Shown: positions 40,407 through 50,075 of the stretch, piece after piece | How the letters are laid out: each line of letters starts with the position of its first letter | Position numbering within the stretch: position 1 is the stretch's first letter | From: Bacillus massilioanorexius | GTDB lineage: Bacteria > Bacillota > Bacilli > Bacillales > DSM-1321 | Length of the DNA stretch: 64,000 nucleotides | Assembly: GCF_902374955.1 (NCBI RefSeq) | Contig: NZ_CABKRX010000039.1 | Coordinates: forward strand, 1 to 64,000 | Direction of reading: 5' to 3' | The notes under the pieces: model-generated | Database searches by the model: none | Told to the model about the DNA's origin: nothing | The model's input: only the letters and a program-made list of their open reading frames with translations | Position numbers and translations under genes: made by a program

Positions 40407-41747
40407 ATGATGAAATTTATGGAAAAGTATATAATGCCAGCAGCTACTAAGATTGGAAATCAACGTCACTTGTTGGCAATTAGGGATGCACTTATTGGGA
40501 TATTAGCGATTACGATGATTGCTTCTTTTGCAGTATTAATTAATAACTTAGGTGGAGCAATCCCAGCTTATGAAAAAATGATGATTGCTGTTTTTGGAGA
40601 GAACTTTAGACAGCTAGGCGGAGATATTTACTGGGGTACAATGTCATTCCTTACAGTTTTCGCTGTAGTGGGAATTGGTTACAAGCTAGCAAAATCATAC
40701 GGAGATGAAGGTTTTGAAGCAATGCTTATTGCATTAGCCTGTTTCTATGTTTTAACACCTCAAATTGCGAAAGTAACTGTACAAGCGGATGGAAAAGATA
40801 TAACAGGTGACATGTATGGATTATTACCTGTAAGTTATACAGGTGCAACAGCACTATTTACTGGAATTATTGTAGCGTTACTTGCCACTGAAATCTTTGT
40901 TCGTTTGTCAAAAGTAAAGTATTTAGTTGTTAAAATGCCAGATGGTGTACCACCAGCTGTATCAAGATCATTTGCAAGATTATTCCCTGGAATGCTAACT
41001 ATTGCTATTTTTGGAATTGTAGGATTGTTATTCCGTAAATTAGTAGATGACGTTTATTTCCAAGATTGGATTACAAAAATACTTGTAGCACCACTAACAG
41101 ATTCAGCAGACTCTTTAGGATTTGCTGTGGTTCTTGCTTTATTAATTCATGGTTTCTGGGCATTAGGCTTACATGGACCAAATATTCTCGGCGGTATTAC
41201 AACACCTTTATTTACTAAATCAGGTGTGGAAAATATGGATTTATATGCAAAAGGGGTTAAAGACCTTAGTGAATATGGAATTATGGCAGGTAAATTCTTC
41301 GACGCTTTCGTATTCTTAGGAGGATCTGGTGCTACTTTAGGTTTGTTAATTGCTTTATGGATTGCATCGAAAAAACGAAAACAAATGGTTGCTCTTGGTT
41401 TACCACCGGGGGTTTTCCAAATTAACGAACCAGTTCTATTCGGTTTGCCAATTGTCTTAAATCCAATTTGGTTAATTCCGTTTATTTGTACACCTATTAT
41501 ATTAACAATTATTTCTTATCTATCGATTCAGGTTGGAATGGTTCATCCAGTCGTAGTTGATATTCCATGGGTAACCCCAGCGATAATGGGTGGATGGTTA
41601 GCAACAGGGGGACATCTATCGGGTGCAATCCTTGCAGCTATTAATCTAGCCATATCGATAGCCATATATTTCCCATTCGTGCTTATTCAAGAGCGAATGG
41701 ATAAAAAGAAAATCACAGAATCAGGTGATGGTGGTCAGGCAGCGTAA
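40407..41747 (+). CDS. PTS cellobiose/chitobiose-type IIC permease
   Basis: 446-residue membrane component of the lactose/cellobiose/N,N'-diacetylchitobiose PTS family, with about ten hydrophobic segments. It transports the disaccharide while the IIB domain phosphorylates it. GILAITMIASFAVLINNLGG and GFWALGLHGPNILGGITTP are conserved, and the sugar-binding region INEPVLFGLPIVLNP is intact. RBS GAGGGATGATGACCC precedes ATG 40407 and a second ATG at 40410. It is followed by the separate IIA gene in the operon. Confidence 0.94.
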   Translation: MMKFMEKYIMPAATKIGNQRHLLAIRDALIGILAITMIASFAVLINNLGGAIPAYEKMMIAVFGENFRQLGGDIYWGTMSFLTVFAVVGIGYKLAKSYGDEGFEAMLIALACFYVLTPQIAKVTVQADGKDITGDMYGLLPVSYTGATALFTGIIVALLATEIFVRLSKVKYLVVKMPDGVPPAVSRSFARLFPGMLTIAIFGIVGLLFRKLVDDVYFQDWITKILVAPLTDSADSLGFAVVLALLIHGFWALGLHGPNILGGITTPLFTKSGVENMDLYAKGVKDLSEYGIMAGKFFDAFVFLGGSGATLGLLIALWIASKKRKQMVALGLPPGVFQINEPVLFGLPIVLNPIWLIPFICTPIILTIISYLSIQVGMVHPVVVDIPWVTPAIMGGWLATGGHLSGAILAAINLAISIAIYFPFVLIQERMDKKKITESGDGGQAA

Positions 41748-41783
41748 CGAACCTAGCAATATCTTTAATAAGGAGGAGACATC

Positions 41784-42113
41784 ATGACAGCGTCTTTATC
41801 ATTCGACCAAATAGCTTTTCAACTTATTCTTCATAGTGGCAATGCCCGAAGTAGTGTAATGGAAGCTATGTATTTAGCTCGTGAAGGGAAATTTGAAGAA
41901 GCAAAGCAAAAAGTTGAATCTGCAAGATTAGATTTGAACGAAGCACATAGGACACAAACAACACTTATTCAAGCTGAAGCAAGTGGTGAAAAGAAAGACG
42001 TTACAATACTAATGGTACACGCTCAAGATCATTTGATGACGTCTATAACAGTGAAAGAATTAGCAGAAGAAATTATCTTTCTCCATGAAAAAATGGCAAA
42101 AGATGAAAAGTAA
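41784..42113 (+). CDS. PTS lactose/cellobiose-type IIA component
   Basis: 109 residues, helical trimer. FQLILHSGNARSSVMEAMYL and AREGKFEEAKQKVESARLDL match the family. The phosphorylated histidine lies in ILMVHAQDHLMTSI. IIA receives phosphate from HPr. ATG 41784 follows AAGGAGGAG. It is followed, before the GH4 gene, by a strong hairpin that may set the balance between PTS and hydrolase expression. Confidence 0.94.
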   Translation: MTASLSFDQIAFQLILHSGNARSSVMEAMYLAREGKFEEAKQKVESARLDLNEAHRTQTTLIQAEASGEKKDVTILMVHAQDHLMTSITVKELAEEIIFLHEKMAKDEK

Positions 42114-42137
42114 ATACTTGTAAGAATGGTAGTGAGA

Positions 42138-42179
42138 TAGAGAAGGAAGAGAATGAATATTTCTTCTCTTCCTTCTCTA
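42138..42179 (+). other. intra-operon hairpin between IIA and the GH4 gene
   Basis: Perfect 16-bp stem: TAGAGAAGGAAGAGAA with TTCTCTTCCTTCTCTA, 10-base loop. Only a weak AT tail follows, so partial termination, mRNA processing or 3'-end protection of the PTS message are all possible. Confidence 0.7.
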
Positions 42180-42245
42180 ATTATCATAATTTTTAGATAC
42201 ATCCAAAGAACCTAAGTCGTGTTTCAAATAGAAAGGGTGAGTGGA

Positions 42246-43583
42246 ATGGGTAAAGGAATTAAAGTTGTAACAATTGGTGGGGGTTCAAGTTATACACCAG
42301 AGTTAATCGAAGGTTTTATAAAGAGGTACCATGAATTTCCTATCGAGGAACTTTGGCTAGTTGATATAGAGACAGGGAAAGAAAAACTACATATAGTTGG
42401 AGAATTGGCGAAACGTATGGTTGCTAAAGCAGGAATCCCAATGACGATCCATTTAACTTTAAACCGTAGGGAAGCATTAAAAGATGCAGATTTTGTTACG
42501 ACGCAAATGCGTGTAGGGCAAATTGATGCCCGCATTATAGATGAAAAAATTCCTTTAAAATATGATGTAATCGGTCAAGAAACGAATGGACCAGGAGGTT
42601 TATTTAAAGCTCTTCGTACAATTCCTGTGATTTTAGGTATCGTTAAAGATATGGAAGAATTATGTCCGGAAGCTTGGTTAATTAACTTTACAAATCCTGC
42701 AGGTATGGTCACTGAAGCTGTTCTTCGCTATACAAATTTCAAAAGAGTTGTAGGTCTTTGCAATGTTCCAATTCACATTCGAATGAACGTTGCAGAAATG
42801 CTCGGTGTCGAGGCAGAAAGAGTGCAAATCGATTTTGCTGGTTTAAATCATATGGTTTATGGATTACATGTGTATTTAGATGGAGAAGAAATCACAGAGG
42901 AAATTATTGATAAGTTAACGAGCGAAGAGACAAAAATGACTATGCAAAACATTGCTTCTTTAGATTGGGAGCCAGAATTTATCCAGGCTCTTCAAGCTTT
43001 ACCATGCCCATATCATCGTTATTATTATAAAACGAGTGAAATGTTAGAAGAAGAAAAACAATCAGCTATGGAAAATGGTTGTAGAGGTGAAGTTGTTAAA
43101 AAACTAGAAGCTGAGTTATTTGAGTTATATCAAGATCCTAATTTAAATATTAAGCCACCTCAGTTGGAGAAGCGTGGAGGAGCGTATTACAGTGATGCCG
43201 CTTGCAGTTTAATGACGTCGATTTATAATAATAAATGTGATATTCAGCCTGTAAATGTTCAAAATAATGGAGCAATTGCAAGCATCCCGGATGAATCAGC
43301 TGTTGAAATTAATTGTGTTATTACAAAGGATGGTCCAAAGCCTATTGCTATTGGTGATTTACCAGTGTCCGTTAGAGGACTTGTTCAACAAATTAAATCA
43401 TTCGAAAGAGTAACATGTGAAGCGGCAGTAACAGGAGATTACAAAACTGCTTTATTAGCTATGGTCATTAACCCTCTCGTTCCTTCAGATGTAGTAGCAA
43501 AGAAAATTTTAGATGAAATGTTAGAAGCTCATAAAGAGTATTTACCACAATTTAATCGTGATAGCATTGAGGTAGTACAATGA
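42246..43583 (+). CDS. licH: 6-phospho-beta-glucosidase (GH4 family)
   Basis: 445 residues. NAD- and Mn-dependent family-4 glycosidase that splits phosphorylated disaccharides after PTS uptake. IKVVTIGGGSSYTPELIEGF is the NAD-binding loop and substrate-phosphate region; DADFVTTQMRVGQIDARI and NFTNPAGMVTEA are conserved, and the metal-binding C in VGLCNVPIHIR with H in GLNHMVYG are intact. ATG 42246 follows AAAGGGTGAG; the longer upstream frame lacks a binding site. It overlaps chbG by four bases. ChbF-type chitobiose-6-phosphate activity is equally possible because of the ChbG partner. Confidence 0.9.
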   Translation: MGKGIKVVTIGGGSSYTPELIEGFIKRYHEFPIEELWLVDIETGKEKLHIVGELAKRMVAKAGIPMTIHLTLNRREALKDADFVTTQMRVGQIDARIIDEKIPLKYDVIGQETNGPGGLFKALRTIPVILGIVKDMEELCPEAWLINFTNPAGMVTEAVLRYTNFKRVVGLCNVPIHIRMNVAEMLGVEAERVQIDFAGLNHMVYGLHVYLDGEEITEEIIDKLTSEETKMTMQNIASLDWEPEFIQALQALPCPYHRYYYKTSEMLEEEKQSAMENGCRGEVVKKLEAELFELYQDPNLNIKPPQLEKRGGAYYSDAACSLMTSIYNNKCDIQPVNVQNNGAIASIPDESAVEINCVITKDGPKPIAIGDLPVSVRGLVQQIKSFERVTCEAAVTGDYKTALLAMVINPLVPSDVVAKKILDEMLEAHKEYLPQFNRDSIEVVQ

Positions 43584-44308
43584 TTAAAGTAATTGTAAAT
43601 GCTGATGATTTCGGTTACTCTCGTGGAACGAATTTCGGAATCATAGATGCTCACCGATATGGTGTTGTTAATTCAGCTACAATGATGATGAATATGACAG
43701 CGGTAGATCATGCTTTTGAATTAGCTTCAGAAAATAAGGAGCTTGCTGTAGGGATTCATCTTGTGTTAACAGCAGGAACACCATTACTTCAGACAGGTGT
43801 AAGTTCATTAATCCAAGAGAATGGGAAATTCAAAACGCAATCGATGTTAATGAATCAATTTGATATGGATCCCGGTGAAGTGGAGAAAGAGTGGGAAGCA
43901 CAAATTCATAAGTTTCTATCTTATGGAGTGAAGCCTAACCATATGGATAGTCATCACCATGTTCATACATTACCAGAGCTTGAGCAGGTAGTACGTCGTT
44001 TATCGAAAAAATATAATCTTCCGGTGAGAGTATGTAATATAGAAGATGTTGAAATGTACTCTGATATTGGTTTATTTGATTTTTACGATAGCGGAGTTAC
44101 AGAGAATTATTTTGATGAGCTACCAAACAAAGTAATGGATGGCCAAACTGTTGAAATTATGTGCCACCCAGCTTATATCGATACCATTTTACAAAGCGGA
44201 ACATCCTATTGTTCTCAAAGGTTGAAAGAACTTGATATCTTAATGAAAGCTAAACTACCTGAACAATGTGAGTTAATACAATTTGAATATCTAAAAATAA
44301 ATCAATAG
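43580..44308 (+). CDS. chbG: carbohydrate deacetylase (ChbG/YdjC family)
   Basis: 242 residues. Metal-dependent deacetylase that removes an acetyl group from chitobiose-phosphate before hydrolysis. NADDFGYSRGTNFGIIDAHR carries the metal ligand Asp, LAVGIHLVLTAGTPL the next His, and HMDSHHHVHTLPEL the catalytic HxxH region; MCHPAYID completes the site. ATGA overlap with the GH4 gene shows translational coupling. Its presence makes the operon chitobiose-oriented. A perfect terminator follows at 44321. Confidence 0.92.
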   Translation: MIKVIVNADDFGYSRGTNFGIIDAHRYGVVNSATMMMNMTAVDHAFELASENKELAVGIHLVLTAGTPLLQTGVSSLIQENGKFKTQSMLMNQFDMDPGEVEKEWEAQIHKFLSYGVKPNHMDSHHHVHTLPELEQVVRRLSKKYNLPVRVCNIEDVEMYSDIGLFDFYDSGVTENYFDELPNKVMDGQTVEIMCHPAYIDTILQSGTSYCSQRLKELDILMKAKLPEQCELIQFEYLKINQ

Positions 44309-44320
44309 ATTTTGAAAGAT

Positions 44321-44355
44321 AACAGAGCCATCACGAAGAGTGATGGCTCTGTTTT
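44321..44355 (+). terminator. terminator of the chitobiose operon
   Basis: AACAGAGCCATCAC pairs with GTGATGGCTCTGTT around a 5-base loop, then T's. Confidence 0.94.
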
Positions 44356-44445
44356 GTTGGAGGAGCGGGAAATTGATAGAAGTTGAAACGCCCAGAAAAG
44401 ATGAGGAACACTTAGAAAACGGGATATAACATTTAAAAAACAAGA

Positions 44446-44492
44446 TAAAAGCCAAGAAGAATACGCTAATTTGCGATTCTTTTTGGCTTTTT
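44446..44492 (-). terminator. terminator of the LevR-type regulator gene
   Basis: AAAAGCCAAGAAGAAT pairs with ATTCTTTTTGGCTTTT around a 13-base loop, overlapping the regulator stop. Mostly serves the minus strand. Confidence 0.85.
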
Positions 44493-47187
44493 AGTAATTA
44501 GAATGGATGATTTCTTCATTTTTAATAAAAATGTAAATGATATAACAAATTTCATCGTCAGGAATAGTGATATTATAATTTGTTTCGAGTGATGATAGAC
44601 ATTGCTTTGTTTTTATAAAAAGACGATAGTGATTATTAATATAATCTTCTTTATTTGAAAAACTTGTAAGTGGCTGTTGTTTTTGGAGACGATCCACCAT
44701 ACAACTGATGTGTAGCACCATGCCAATCATGCTATCTAAATTAACAAATTTATTTGTTGCGTTTTGTAGCTCTTGTAATGATCTACGAATGTTAGTAATT
44801 AAAGCGCTTCCTCCACTAATCTGCAAGGTTTCTTCAAGAGTAATTGCCATTTTACTATATGTTTCTTCAATGGTAATCAGTTCTTGAATTTTTTTCGTTG
44901 CCTTCATCGAAAGAATGTCTTTTAAATGAAAGGTAAGGATTGGTGATTGGATTTCAAAATTACAAACAATACAAAGAATGTTTCTCTCTTTTGAGATTTT
45001 CGTTAACATCGCTTGTAATTCGTTTTTATCAAAAATACTAATAGGGAGAATATCTAAATAATCCTTATTATAGTGCAAATAATTTTCGAGCATCGTTTTA
45101 ATGGCGACTGCACTACCTTCTCCTGTTAAACAAGCAGTCAAAATGACGGACTTTAGTTCTTGTTGTTTATTAGATGGTCCTTTTTTCGTTTGCATATAGA
45201 AAGGAGTTAAGTTCCGCACATCTTGATAAAGCTCATCTAAGCTATAACCTATTTGTGATTTTCGAGAGGCTTCGAGTACATGTGCAGTGCTAACCATTGG
45301 CAATACTCGTACAGGAATTTGATATTCGGTTTCAATCATCTCCCCAATGTATGCTAATGAACCCATATCTATAAGTAAAAGTATTCCAGTAGGTGGCTCA
45401 ATGGATCCGATATAGCCTTTTACTCGATCAAGAAAATTCTTTGGCGATTCATGTAGTGGCATATCTATTCCTGTAACTGCATCATTGTTAAGCAGATGAT
45501 TGGTCACGTTAGCCATTTCTTTTGCGATTCCATTTCCATGAGCAAGAACAATGATTTTGGTATGAGCAGATGAATGCTCGTCACTTTCTACGACAAAAAA
45601 CATCGTGATAAAAGCCACTTCATCAAAAGGAATATTTACTTGAAATGATTCTTCGATTAATTTAATGCATTCTAAAGCTACATTAAAAGGCTGCTTATAA
45701 TTTTGTCTTATACTATTAATATTAGGATGATAGATTGGTTTATTGGCTTTAATTCGCTGAAGTAAAGTTTGAATATGTAAACATAAGCCCGATACAATCT
45801 TCTCATCATACGTTCGCTGAAGCTTATTTTCAGCCAAAGAAATTATTTTCTCGCTAATAGCAATAATATCTTTACTAACAATTTTTAGTAAATTTTCTTT
45901 GGATATTTTTTTATTAATGCTACTTAAATAATGTGTAAAATAACTTTGAATATCATTTTCCATTAAAATTGCTAACTCTGCATGATCTACATTACGTTTC
46001 TTTAATTCATCGTATTTTTGATCAATTTGATCATAAATAGTAGTAGAAGCAGATGAAATATTCGACAATAACCCTTCAGTTACATTAAAAATATATTGAT
46101 GGTCATAGAAGGGGATGGAATGCTTTGTTTTTTTCTCGATGAATAATCCTTCCTTGATATACCATTGTAAATCTGTACTGAAAATTTTAATTTCGTTTCT
46201 TTTGCCTGTTACAAATTCTGAATAAGCCTTTGCACAAGCAAGCTGAATATCGGCTTTCAATTGTCCAATATTATTAGGACATTGATAAAAAATGAAGGAA
46301 CGCATGGAATTCGCACTCACATAAATATCTTTGCCTATTCTTTTACTTTCCTCAAAGAAAAATCGTTTAATAAGTAAAAAACGTTCTTCATATGTTCGAT
46401 CGCGTAACGGAGGGATGGTAATCGTCATAGGAATTCTGCGACTAAAGGTATTTAATAAAGATGATTCACGATTCTCAGTTGTCGCACAAATAATTAACAC
46501 ATTAGCAGTAGATTCGTTTTCAGTTTCACCAAGTCGTCTGAAATATCCATGATCGATAAAGGTAAATAACATCTCCTGTCCTTCTGCTGATAAACGATGT
46601 ATTTCGTCTAAAAATAAGATTCCATTATGCGCTTTTTCAAGTAGTCCTTTTTGGTTAACAGCTCCAGTATAAGCTCCTTTTTTTACACCGAAAAGCTGTC
46701 CAAGTAATAGTTGCGGGTTATTAGCATAATCAGCGCAGTTAAAAACAATAAATGGAGCATCTTTTTGTAATCGCTCCGTTTCAATTGCAAATGTATGCAT
46801 AATCGATGCAAACAAAGATTTACCAACACCTGTTTCTCCTAGTAGGAGCGTATGCATTCCTAGCGGGGGATATAGTACAGCAGATTTAGCTTGGTCAATG
46901 GCAGGACGAAGACTAATGTTCTCTTGATAGAAGAGATTGAATGTAGTATTCGGTTTTTTTGATGTTTGTTCGATGGAATGATCGAGGGGAAGTGTTTGAT
47001 TCATAATAAATTTAACTGGTCGAGAATTCGTTTTTTGTAATCTGTTCTCTTTAACCAATTGATTTAAATCATTGCTGACATTAGCCCTATTCATATTGAG
47101 TAAGTCGGCTAGTTCTATTGTCGTAAAAGCTGTATCAAATCCGAAATGCTCTTGGATTGCCTGAAATATGTTGTCCTTTCTTTTCAT
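44491..47187 (-). CDS. LevR-family sigma-54-dependent activator (AAA+, PRD, EIIA-like)
   Basis: 898 residues. An N-terminal winged helix (FTTIELADLLNMNRANVSND) is followed by the AAA+ ATPase: Walker A GETGVGKS (117-124), sigma-54-contact loop GAYTGA (171-176, the usual F replaced by Y), Walker B LFLDE (191-195) and arginine-finger region. Then come two PTS regulation domains with candidate histidines (SGLCLHIQTLLQR and VLHISCMVDRLQK) and a PTS EIIA-mannose-like domain (KIIVLAHGNGIAKEM). Such proteins open sigma-54 promoters when their PRDs are phosphorylated by HPr and inhibited when IIB phosphorylates them. ATG 47187 follows GAAGGGG; the ORF extends 21 bases upstream without better signal. 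Its target is the -24/-12 promoter at 39938. Confidence 0.9.
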   Translation of the reverse strand: MKRKDNIFQAIQEHFGFDTAFTTIELADLLNMNRANVSNDLNQLVKENRLQKTNSRPVKFIMNQTLPLDHSIEQTSKKPNTTFNLFYQENISLRPAIDQAKSAVLYPPLGMHTLLLGETGVGKSLFASIMHTFAIETERLQKDAPFIVFNCADYANNPQLLLGQLFGVKKGAYTGAVNQKGLLEKAHNGILFLDEIHRLSAEGQEMLFTFIDHGYFRRLGETENESTANVLIICATTENRESSLLNTFSRRIPMTITIPPLRDRTYEERFLLIKRFFFEESKRIGKDIYVSANSMRSFIFYQCPNNIGQLKADIQLACAKAYSEFVTGKRNEIKIFSTDLQWYIKEGLFIEKKTKHSIPFYDHQYIFNVTEGLLSNISSASTTIYDQIDQKYDELKKRNVDHAELAILMENDIQSYFTHYLSSINKKISKENLLKIVSKDIIAISEKIISLAENKLQRTYDEKIVSGLCLHIQTLLQRIKANKPIYHPNINSIRQNYKQPFNVALECIKLIEESFQVNIPFDEVAFITMFFVVESDEHSSAHTKIIVLAHGNGIAKEMANVTNHLLNNDAVTGIDMPLHESPKNFLDRVKGYIGSIEPPTGILLLIDMGSLAYIGEMIETEYQIPVRVLPMVSTAHVLEASRKSQIGYSLDELYQDVRNLTPFYMQTKKGPSNKQQELKSVILTACLTGEGSAVAIKTMLENYLHYNKDYLDILPISIFDKNELQAMLTKISKERNILCIVCNFEIQSPILTFHLKDILSMKATKKIQELITIEETYSKMAITLEETLQISGGSALITNIRRSLQELQNATNKFVNLDSMIGMVLHISCMVDRLQKQQPLTSFSNKEDYINNHYRLFIKTKQCLSSLETNYNITIPDDEICYIIYIFIKNEEIIHSNY

Positions 47188-47290
47188 GTTATAGACCCCT
47201 TCGTTCAAGTAATAATAGGTCTATTATACAATATTTATTAAGATTTACATATATTGAGAACTTTGGAAGAGAAAAGCTTTAGTAAATAGT

Positions 47291-47324
47291 GATAGGAGAT
47301 TACCAATAAGAATAATCTCCTATC
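47291..47324 (-). terminator. terminator after the peptide transporter gene
   Basis: Perfect 12-bp stem GATAGGAGATTA/TAATCTCCTATC. T-rich sequence is weak on the minus side. Confidence 0.75.
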
Positions 47325-47329
47325 AAGGT

Positions 47330-48706
47330 TTAATCTAAATGCATCATTTTTGTTAATTTCTTTGAAACCAATAATAAAATTAATCCAAGTACGATAGCCA
47401 TAACTCCAATAATGGCAAATACCTCAAAATAACCAAGAGATTGAGTAAACGTTGCAATTTGCCCACCTAAAATATTGGCAATACCTGAGCTGGAGAACCA
47501 TACACCCATTAGTAAAGAAGCGATTTTAATGGGGGCGATTCTACTTACTGTTGATAAACCAACAGGTGATAAAAATAGTTCACCTAACGTATGAAATAAA
47601 TAGGTCAATACAATAAAAATGATATTGGCTTTAGTCACAATAGCATTTTCATTGCTACCTGTTTTTAAGACAGCGAGTAATAAGATTAAATAGCCAAATC
47701 CAAGCATAATCATCCCTAAAGCCATTTTCACAGGAGAACTAAGATCTCCTCGTTTAGATTTCGATAATTTAATCCAAAGCATGGATACAACTGGGGCTAA
47801 AAGAATAATAAATAATGGATTGACTGATTGAAACCAAGGGGTTGGAATAACGAAACCAAAAATATCACGATTGACAAATTTGTCTGTATATAGTGTTAAT
47901 GAGCTCCCTGCTTGTTCAAACCCAGCCCAAAAAAAGACAACAAAGCAAGCCAATATTAAAATAACAGCGGTTCTTTGTTTTTCGATTTTTGTTAAAGGAG
48001 CTGTTTTAGTATCCGAAGATGAACGATTAGGTCGTCCGGTTGGCTGTTTACCTAGGTTCCCTAAATACCGATTGCCTAATGAATTATAAAGAATTTGTCC
48101 AATCACCATACCAATAGATGAAGCTAGGAAACCATATTTATATCCATGTACAAAAACGCCATTGACGCTATCTACAAATAATTTATCAGTTAAAAAAGCA
48201 ATAATAAGTGGGGCGAAGAAAGCACCGATATTAATCCCCATATAAAAAATAGTAAAGGCAGCATCCCGCTTGGGATCGTTCTCTTCGTATAAATCACCAA
48301 CTAATGCGGATATATTTGGTTTAAAGAAGCCATTGCCAATGATTAAAAAAGCCAAGCCAGTAAACATAGCCCACTGAGCTTGGTCAATAAAAATAGTGAA
48401 ATTTCCTACTGCCATACATATTCCACCAATGGTTATAGCTAGACGCTTACCCAGATACATATCAGAAAGATATCCGCCTATAAGAGGAGCGATGTAGGAA
48501 GCGCCTGTATAAAATCCATAAATGCTTAATGCAATGCTAGGTGACATACCAAGTCCGCCACTAATGAGCTCTTTAGTTAAATACAGGACTAAAATACCTC
48601 TCATTCCATAATAGCTAAATCTCTCCCACATTTCTGTAAAAAACAATAAATATAACCCAGGTGGATGCTTTGTCGTATCTTTCTGTTTATTAATAGCTGA
48701 ACCCAT
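47330..48706 (-). CDS. dtpT: POT/PTR2 proton-dependent oligopeptide transporter
   Basis: 458 residues, about 14 membrane segments. It imports di- and tripeptides with protons. FTEMWERFSYYGMRGILVLY carries the ExxERFxYY proton-coupling motif; FYMGINIGAFFAPL and AFTIFYMG are further POT signatures. RBS AGGAGGAAC on the minus strand before ATG 48706. The upstream region contains a TTGGTGG-GGACTT element also found before ald, which could mean co-regulation of peptide uptake and alanine use. Confidence 0.92.
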   Translation of the reverse strand: MGSAINKQKDTTKHPPGLYLLFFTEMWERFSYYGMRGILVLYLTKELISGGLGMSPSIALSIYGFYTGASYIAPLIGGYLSDMYLGKRLAITIGGICMAVGNFTIFIDQAQWAMFTGLAFLIIGNGFFKPNISALVGDLYEENDPKRDAAFTIFYMGINIGAFFAPLIIAFLTDKLFVDSVNGVFVHGYKYGFLASSIGMVIGQILYNSLGNRYLGNLGKQPTGRPNRSSSDTKTAPLTKIEKQRTAVILILACFVVFFWAGFEQAGSSLTLYTDKFVNRDIFGFVIPTPWFQSVNPLFIILLAPVVSMLWIKLSKSKRGDLSSPVKMALGMIMLGFGYLILLLAVLKTGSNENAIVTKANIIFIVLTYLFHTLGELFLSPVGLSTVSRIAPIKIASLLMGVWFSSSGIANILGGQIATFTQSLGYFEVFAIIGVMAIVLGLILLLVSKKLTKMMHLD

Positions 48707-48855
48707 TTTTGTTCCTCCTGAAAATATGAGCTTAGAAGATGGGGGAATTTAAAAGTCCACCACCAATCAAAGTTCCATCTTATTCTCATAGTAATATTTC
48801 CATAAATAGAACGAACTATTAATAAATTGTCGAAAGATACTAAAGAAGATTCAAT

Positions 48856-48891
48856 AATAAAACCACGCTAATCATATAGCGTGGTTTTATT
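48856..48891 (-). terminator. terminator after ald
   Basis: AATAAAACCACGCT pairs with AGCGTGGTTTTATT, flanked by A/T runs on both strands; acts for the minus-strand ald gene. Confidence 0.9.
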
Positions 48892-48929
48892 ATTACTAAA
48901 GGGAAACAAAGTTTGTCAAAATCGCTTAG

Positions 48930-50075
48930 TTAATTAAAACTAGGTGTGTTTGAACCATTTCCTTGTATCGCTTTTTCAACTGGAACATATTCATATCCTA
49001 AATCATTAGCAACGGCTTCAAAGGTAATATTTCCATTAGCTACATTGACACCTTTTGCTAATGCAGGGTTTGTTAATATAGCTGGAACCGCTCCTTTATT
49101 TGCTATTTGTAAAGCGTATGGAACAGTTGCATTAGTTAGTGCAATAGTCGAAGTTTGCGGAACTGCACCTGGCATATTCGCAACGGCATAATGAACGACG
49201 CCATGTTTTATATAGGTTGGGTTGTCATGAGTTGTTATATGATCAACTGTTTCAAAAATTCCACCTTGGTCAATAGCCACATCTACAATGACTGAACCTG
49301 GTGACATAGATTTAACCATTTCTTCAGTAATCAACTTCGGAGCTTTTGCTCCTGGAATTAATACAGCCCCAATTACTAAATCAGATTCTGCCACAGCTTG
49401 TGCAATATTGTATGGATTAGAAATAAGAGTTGTAACGCTATTTCCGAATATATCATCTAAGTAACGTAATCGATCTGCGCTAAGGTCGATAATGGTAACA
49501 TCAGCGCCTAGTCCTATGGCAATTTTGGCAGCATTTGTTCCAACACCACCACCTCCCACAATCGTTACTTTACCTCTCTTAACACCTGGAACTCCACTTA
49601 GTAAAATCCCTTTTCCGCCCTGAGAGCTTTCTAAGAATTGAGCCCCGATTTGTGCTGCCATTCTTCCAGCTACCTCACTCATTGGTGTTAGAAGTGGAAG
49701 AGAGCGTCCTTCGGAAACTGTTTCATATGCGATAGCTAAAATTCCACTATCTTTTAATGCTTTTGTTAAATTAGGTTCCGCAGCTAAATGTAAATAAGTG
49801 AATAGAATTAAATCTTTTCTAAAGTATTTATATTCACTAGGAAGTGGTTCTTTTACTTTCATAATCATGTCAGCCTGTTCCCATAGAAGATTTACATCTT
49901 CGATAATGCTAGCTCCTGCAGCTAAATAGGCATCATTTGTAAAACCACTACCTTCTCCAGCTCCTTTTTCTATAAAAACTTCATGTCCATCTTTTTTAAA
50001 TGCAATAACTCCAGCGGGTGTTAGTGCAACTCGATTTTCATTATTTTTAATTTCCTTTGGTACACAAATACGCAT
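48930..50075 (-). CDS. ald: alanine dehydrogenase
   Basis: 381 residues. NAD-dependent enzyme converting L-alanine to pyruvate and ammonia; in Bacillus needed for alanine use and normal sporulation. MRICVPKEIKNNENRVALTP at the start, KVKEPLPSEY with the catalytic Lys, GGGGVGTNAAKIAIGLGADV (NAD loop) and DVAIDQGGIFET are intact. ATG 50075 follows GGAGGTTTTG; an upstream in-frame ATG is disfavoured. The gene lies beside an AdeR-like PucR regulator (51266) and a peptide transporter, forming an alanine/peptide island. Confidence 0.96.
   Translation of the reverse strand: MRICVPKEIKNNENRVALTPAGVIAFKKDGHEVFIEKGAGEGSGFTNDAYLAAGASIIEDVNLLWEQADMIMKVKEPLPSEYKYFRKDLILFTYLHLAAEPNLTKALKDSGILAIAYETVSEGRSLPLLTPMSEVAGRMAAQIGAQFLESSQGGKGILLSGVPGVKRGKVTIVGGGGVGTNAAKIAIGLGADVTIIDLSADRLRYLDDIFGNSVTTLISNPYNIAQAVAESDLVIGAVLIPGAKAPKLITEEMVKSMSPGSVIVDVAIDQGGIFETVDHITTHDNPTYIKHGVVHYAVANMPGAVPQTSTIALTNATVPYALQIANKGAVPAILTNPALAKGVNVANGNITFEAVANDLGYEYVPVEKAIQGNGSNTPSFN

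Noticed and set aside
48601..48789. Small Trp-rich frame overlapping the dtpT start (MRIRWNFDWWWTF...)
   Set aside because: It overlaps the real gene start in another frame and has no ribosome-binding site. The Trp codons come from the TTGGTGGTGG element treated as a possible control site.
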